Shown here piece by piece: positions 58,510 to 64,000 of a stretch of DNA of 64,000 nt (position 1 is its first letter; each line of letters opens with the position of its first letter). The notes under the pieces were generated by a model. It was given only the letters and a program-made list of their open reading frames with translations, had not been told where the DNA came from and did no database searches. The position numbers were made by a program, and so were the translations under genes. Source of the DNA: Chlorophyllum brunneum (taxonomy: Eukaryota; Basidiomycota; Agaricomycetes; Agaricales; Agaricaceae); NCBI GenBank assembly GCA_963576785.1, contig OY756145.1:868001-932000 (forward strand), read 5' to 3'.

Positions 58510-60075
58510 ATGTCTTCAACATCAAATAGTAAGCATGTGGAAGAGAAGGATGCAGCTGAGATCAAGAAGGCTCTAGCAACCGGTGCGGCGAAAGAGTCGA
58601 GGTCCTCGGGTGGTGCAAGTGCGTATGCTGTCGTATAACCACATATGAGCGCCTGACTTTTTCGTTATTCTAGTCCCACCAATTGTGTGCTACTGTCTGG
58701 CGTCGATACTGATGACTGTTGTCAATAAGGTCGGCCAATTCGCTGATATTCGCTAATCCCATGCTCACCGGGATACCAGTTTGTTGTATCAGGAGCACAC
58801 TTCTCGATGAATTTCCTGCTGCTTTGCATCCAATCATCTGTCTGCGTGACGTGTGTCATGACCGTCAAGAAACTTGGAATTATATCCTTTAGAGATTTCG
58901 ACAAGAAAGATGCCAAGACGTGGTTCCCAATCAGTTTCCTCCTTGTTAGCGTTATCTACACAGGCTCCAAGAGTCTCGTGAGTGGCTTCCATTACCAAAT
59001 TGACCTCCGCCTTGCTTACTTGCGAAACTAGCAATACTTAAGTATACCCGTCTATACGATTTTCAAGAATCTGACCATCATCCTAATTGTGTGTTAATAA
59101 CCCTTGTGTATGGCTTCGGAATTCACCTGGAAATTTTACTAGGCATATGGAGAAGTCATTTGGTTTGGCGGTTCAGTTACCGCGCTCACCTTCATTTCCT
59201 TCATCTTCATGGTAAGACCCAATCTATCTCCGGCTTGCCGAGTTACCACGCTAAGGGACGTCAGGTTATTTCATCCATTATCGCTGCATGGTCCGACGTC
59301 ACCAATGCTTTCACACATTCAGCCCCTGCGGTTAGCACTGGTGTTAGTGCAGGCATTATGCAAGATCTCCTGGGTACGGTCCGCGGCCTCAACGCCGGAT
59401 ACTTTTGGATGCTTCTCAACTGCCTCTCAAGTGCCGCCTACGTAGGTTATCTTACTGCCAAGCCTCTCTCCGATTGTCTTGACATAGGGTCTATAGGTCT
59501 TGTCAATGCGAAAAAGAATCAAGGCAACCGGGTTCTCTGATTGGGACTCCATGTTCTACAACAATTTGCTAAGCATCCCGGTTCTTGCCGTCTTTTCATT
59601 ACTGGTCGAAGACTGGGGATCACAAAACCTCACACTTAACTTGTATGTTATGTTTCCTATCATTCCCCCTTTTCCTGATAACGCTGGCGGCACAGTCCTC
59701 CAGAGACTCGTAATTTCTTGCTATTTGCGATCGCATTCTCAGGTGCGGCTGCGGTGGGTATTTCGTACACCACAGCGTGGTGCGTGCGGGTGACGAGTAG
59801 TACAACGTATAGGTGCAGTGGTCGATTGTTCAGGTTCGAAGTTTATCAGGACTGACGTCGAGGACCGCAGTATGGTTGGAGCTCTGAATAAGCTTCCTGT
59901 CGCGGCATCAGGGATGCTGTTCTTTGGGGACCCAGTCACGTTTGGATCAGTGTCAGCTGTTGGGGTTGGGTTCTTTGCAGGCATCTTGTACGCGGTGGCA
60001 AAGAACAATCAAAAGAACGCAGAGGCGCGGAAGCAGGCCGACGGGATCATCCCTCTAGCAAATCGGAAGCCGTAG
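58510..60075 (+). CDS. VRG4: GDP-mannose transporter (Golgi)
   Basis: Antiporter that imports GDP-mannose into the Golgi for protein and lipid mannosylation. Start [20 protein letters not shown] at 58510, about nine exons, stop TAG at 60073-60075. Blocks across splices: [52 protein letters not shown] region ([14 protein letters not shown]), [54 protein letters not shown] joined by a TAC/GTAGGT donor to [61 protein letters not shown] and [20 protein letters not shown]. The GALNK substrate-binding motif is intact. The C-terminal Lys-rich tail ([13 protein letters not shown]) may act in Golgi sorting. Confidence 0.96.
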
Positions 60076-60542
60076 ATGACCATACGGGATAGCAGGCAGA
60101 AGAACGTGAATTAACCGGGGTTGTGATAGTGTATGGGATCGCGCACGCGCACGATTGTAGTTTGTTTTATCTGCTCGAGATAATCACATGGTCAGGGTCG
60201 ACTGTGATATCCAGGTATGATGGCTATGTGCCATTCAGGGAGCGGCGGTGGAGGAGTGTTCGAAAATGTGGAGTTGAAGCGGACCACCCGCGCTATTACC
60301 GGTGGGGATAATTCAGGGGATGAGTACACTGAGGCGATATCATAAATAACACCCTCGAGTATCATAAGAACAGGAAACGCTAACCTCGCCCCAACTTTCT
60401 CTATCCTCGCACAGTTGAGGGCCCGTGATACTTTGCTTCGTATTTGTGCAGATCTTTGGCCTTTCCGAGATCTTCCCTTCCGTATTTCCTAAAGTGTCTC
60501 CAGCTGGAACCACCTACCCAGGCTTGACCACTATCTACCAAC
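60076..60542. promoter_or_regulatory. VRG4 3' flank and PYC promoter
   Basis: 467 bp between tandem plus-strand genes. The last 180 bases are C/T-rich, as in many fungal promoters. The PYC start context is CCAACATGG. No gene is seen. Confidence 0.6.
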
Positions 60543-63500
60543 ATGGCTTCACAGTCATCGACTCTCCACCCTCCGAGGCTGTCTGCAATGTTTGCAACAT
60601 CCCCTAGCGCCCCAGGCACCCCGGTGCACTCGATCCAGACAATGAGACGGAAAGCCGCAGGTCACGGTGGTCCCCTGACCAAAATTCTCGTTGCCAATCG
60701 CGGTGTATGACTCGTTTTTCTGGGCTCTTCGCGTTTCAATATTGATTATAGTCGGCTAGGAAATTGCCATTCGTGTTTTCAGAACTGCTCATGAGTTGGC
60801 CATGCACACCGTCGCGATCTATTCATTCGAAGATCGCTTATCGGCCCATCGTCAAAAGGTGGGATCCCAGTTGCAGCAGGATCCTTTGGACACTGTCACT
60901 AAATCCCACCCGTATTAGGCCGATGAAGCGTACCAGGTTGGCAAGGGCCTCACCCCCGTCGCTGCCTACCTCGCCCAAGACGACATCATCAGAATTGCTT
61001 TGGAACACGGTGTTGACATGATCCACCCCGGGCAAGTTTCATCTATTTTAAATTCAATATAATTCTCATTGACATGCCTCTTTAATTCTCAGTTATGGTT
61101 TTCTATCCGAGAACGCAGGATTTGCTCGCAAGGTCGAGAATGCTGGCATTGCTTTTGTCGGACCTACTCCAGAAGTAATTGATGGTCTTGGTGATAAGAC
61201 CAAAGCCAGGACGCTTGGTACGGATAGATGATCTTTTCAAATATACGCGTACCTCACTGATGGCGATTATCGCAGCCATGAAATGTGGCGTCCCTGTTGT
61301 TCCCGGAACACCGGGACCGGTGGAGTCCTACAAAGATGGAGAGTCATTTATCAGAGAATATGGTTTCCCAGGTGCGCCCATTGAGAGTGCAAAAATTTCT
61401 TTAGAATTTACTCAATACTCGGATGCAGTCATCATTAAGGCTGCTATGGGTGGTGGGGGTCGTGGTATGCGCGTTGTGCGCGAGGAATCCGACTTCAAAT
61501 CTTCCTTCGAACGTGCCGTCAGCGAGGCCAAGTCAGCTTTTGGTGACGGAACCGTTTTTATTGAGCGCTTCCTCGAACGTCCCCGCCACATTGAAGTTCA
61601 GCTCCTTGCAGATGCCAAGGGAAACACGATCCACCTTTTCGAACGTGATTGCTCAGTGCAGCGTCGCCATCAAAAGGTTGTTGAGGTTGCCCCCGCTACC
61701 CACCTCCCCGAAGAAGTTCGCCAGGCCATCTTGAATGACGCAATTAGGCTCGCCAAGAGTGTTGGCTACAGGAATGCTGGTACTGCCGAGTTCCTAGTCG
61801 ACCAAATGGGCAGGCATTACTTCATTGAAATTAACCCACGTATCCAAGTCGAACACACCATCACGGGTAAGTTGGTTGCACCTTGAAACTCGTAACGCCA
61901 CCTCCTTCAACTCATTAATCTTATCTTATTTCTTGACTTTGACAGAGGAAATTACCGGCATTGACATTGTTGCCGCCCAAATACAGATTGCCGCAGGTGC
62001 CACCCTCCCACAACTGGGTTTGACCCAGGATGCGATCACCAAACGCGGTTTTGCTATCCAGTGTCGTGTCACAACTGAAGATGCTGCTGCAGGATTCCAG
62101 CCTGATACTGGAAAGATTGAGGTGTACCGTTCTGCTGGTGGTAACGGTGTTCGTCTCGACGCCAGCTCTGGTTTCGCTGGTGCTCAGATCACGGTATGTC
62201 CCCAGTTACTCGAACATCCGCCATGTCCAGGGCCGAACGCAGTATTATAGCCTCACTATGACAGTCTACTCGTTAAGTGCACCGTCAGTGGTACTACTTA
62301 TGAAGTCGCTCGTAGGAAAATGCTCCGCGCCCTCGTTGAATTCCGCATTCGTGGTGTCAAGGTCAGTTTCACCCCGATGACAATCAGCCATCGCTGTTGA
62401 CAGTTTTAACTTGATAGACCAATATTCCCTTCCTATTCCGCTTGTTGACCCACGATACCTTCATTGGAGGAAAGACTTGGACTACGGTATGCCCTTGCTT
62501 TCATTTTGATCTTGCACACATTTACCCTACTCTACTAGTTCATTGATGATACCCCAGATCTTTTCAAACTGGTCCAGAGTCAAAATCGTGCTCAAAAACT
62601 CCTTGCTTACCTTGGCGATCTCGCTGTAAATGGAAGCTCAATCAAGGGCCAAATCGTAAATAGCACTTGTAATTCCAATTTTTTGGTATCCGCTCATGCC
62701 TAAACTCTTAGGGAGAGCCTGGCCTCAAGTCTGACATTCTCGTTCCTAAATTTGCTAACCGTGAAGACCCCAATGGACCTCCTCTGGATACCACCTTCCC
62801 TTGCACCGTCGGATGGCGTAACATCATTGTTGAACAAGGCCCCGAAGCTTTCGCAAAGGCTGTTCGTGCTTACCCTGGTGTACTGATCATGGACACTACT
62901 TGGCGTGATGCGCACCAATCCCTACTCGCCACCCGCCTACGTACCACCGACATGGTCACCATCGCAAAGGAGACCAGTTATGCTCTTGCCAATGCATACA
63001 GTTTGGAGATGTGGGGAGGTGCTACTTTCGATGTTGCAATGCGCTTCCTGTATGAAGATCCTTGGGAGCGACTGGTATGTCGTAGACTTTGCCTTACGTG
63101 GATGTAAGAGCTGATATATGTGTTTAGCGCACTCTTAGGAAGCTTGTTCCTAACATCCCCTTCCAGGCTCTTGTGCGTGGCGCTAATGGTGTTGGTTACA
63201 CTTCCTACCCGTGAGTCACAGCTCCCTTGAGATGACATGTTGGGCTGAACATGTCGAAGGGATAACGCTATCTATGACTTCTCCAAGAAGGCTGTCGAGA
63301 ACGGTCTTGACATCTTCCGTGTCTTTGATTCGCTGAACTATTTCGGTATGTTGTCTTCATATCTCAATGAATAGCCTAGTGACTGAGTGGAACCAGAGAA
63401 CGTAAGAACTAGAAGCTCCGTAGTTGATTAAAGGACCGCATACTCACATCTTCACAGATGAAACTCGGCATTGATGCGGCCAAGAAGGCTGGTGGTGTCG

Positions 63501-64000
63501 TCGAAGCCGTTGTTTGCTACAGTGGTGATGTTGCCAGCCCCAAGGAGACCAAATACACACTCCAATATTACCTCGACTTCGTTGACCAGCTCGTCCAGGA
63601 AGGTATTCACGTCCTCGGTGTTAAGGACATGGCTGGTCTCTTGAAGCCTGAAGCAGCTAAGACGTAAGAGGATTCCATTTTGAAGTGGAGATGGCTGGAA
63701 ACTGATATGGGGTTTTGAATTCAATAGTCTCATCGGTGCCATTAGGAAGGCCCACCCCGAGCTTCCTATTCATGTACACTCACACGACACCGCGGGTATT
63801 GCCACTGCAAGCATGCTTGCTGCGGCTGCGGCTGGCGCCGATGTTGTGGACGTCGCCATTGATAGTCAGTATTCTGTCATTGATCGGGGAACGTTTGAGT
63901 GGGTTCTGATAACGCAAATTCTCTCTCTCTCTTAGGCATGTCTGGGTTAACCTCACAGCCCTCTATGGGTGCCGTTTGTATGGCTTTAGAGCAGACCTCG
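60543..64000 (+). CDS. PYC1: Pyruvate carboxylase (3' end beyond window)
   Basis: Cytosolic biotin enzyme that makes oxaloacetate from pyruvate, bicarbonate and ATP. ATG at 60543 ([20 protein letters not shown]; a second in-frame ATG is at 60588), then [20 protein letters not shown]. Biotin carboxylase domain: [24 protein letters not shown] (ATP loop), [33 protein letters not shown]. Carboxyltransferase domain: [68 protein letters not shown] (the Lys that becomes carboxylated) and HVHSHDTAG (metal ligands). No sign of a mitochondrial presequence. The window ends after [10 protein letters not shown], so the rest of the carboxyltransferase domain and the biotin carrier domain are missing. One intron is GC-AG (61032-61092) and one exon is only 5 nt (63397-63401). 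Confidence 0.97.
61032..61092 (+). other. GC-AG intron in pyruvate carboxylase
   Basis: The exon ends CACCCCGG and the intron begins GCAAGT rather than GT, ending TTCTCAG. Splicing here restores HPGYGFLSEN, invariant in biotin carboxylases. No GT donor nearby keeps the frame. GCAAGT is the strong consensus of the rare GC-AG class. Confidence 0.85.
63397..63401 (+). other. 5-nt microexon in pyruvate carboxylase
   Basis: The exon AGAAC lies between introns 63346-63396 (GTATGT...ACCAG) and 63402-63457 (GTAAGA...TTCACAG). Joining TTCG, AGAAC and ATGAAACTC gives [15 protein letters not shown], which matches the conserved pyruvate carboxylase segment. Skipping the 5 bases shifts the frame and deletes the Glu-Asn pair. 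Confidence 0.85.

Noticed and set aside
1..64000. CRISPR arrays, tRNA or rRNA genes, terminal repeats of transposons, viral genes
   Set aside because: None seen on either strand by reading. A dedicated tRNA or repeat search would be needed to be certain.

Overview
This window is a gene-dense stretch of a filamentous fungus, very probably a basidiomycete of the Agaricomycotina. The evidence is the gene set (fungal sulfite reductase beta, sphingoid C4-hydroxylase, GDP-mannose transporter, Zn2Cys6 factor), the many 45-60 nt GT-AG introns with CTNAC-like branch points, an F-box gene, and an intact DUF6534 membrane protein, a family I know mainly from mushrooms. Exons were joined by hand using splice signals and conserved protein sequence. 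In several genes the exon lengths sum to an exact multiple of three.

Layout, 1-13.2 kb: a large sulfite reductase beta-subunit gene (MET5 type, minus) is followed by about 7 kb that looks empty when only long ORFs are considered. That interval holds at least two intron-split minus-strand genes: a DUF6534 seven-helix-type membrane protein (7563-9043) and a 164-residue coiled-coil-like protein (10229-10832).

13.2-28.7 kb: an acidic nuclear-type protein and a 6.2 kb Mus7/MMS22-like replication-repair gene lie on the plus strand. A coiled-coil protein and a CUE/CCCH/DUF1771/Smr RNA-binding-type protein lie on the minus strand.

30.8-38.2 kb: a Zn2Cys6 transcription factor, then a divergent pair formed by a mitochondrial MCUR1/FMP32-like coiled-coil protein and the ribosome-assembly factor MAK16, then a nitrilase.

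38.8-52.3 kb: five minus-strand genes in a row. They are SUR2 (sphingolipid hydroxylase), CAF40/RCD1 (CCR4-NOT), an ADF-H/PH actin-linked protein, clathrin heavy chain, and a DUF1295 steroid-reductase-like membrane protein.

53.6-64 kb: an F-box/LRR-like gene, a divergent endomembrane pair (PQ-loop ANY1/PQLC1-like and the GDP-mannose transporter VRG4), and the first part of pyruvate carboxylase, cut by the window end.

Most genes are housekeeping and do not form one pathway, although several serve the endomembrane system (CHC1, SUR2, VRG4, ANY1-like). I see no CRISPR, virus, intact transposon or obvious secondary-metabolite cluster. The most unusual signals are splicing features: a zero-length exon (back-to-back introns) in clathrin heavy chain, a 5-nt microexon and a GC-AG intron in pyruvate carboxylase, and small genes hidden by dense introns.
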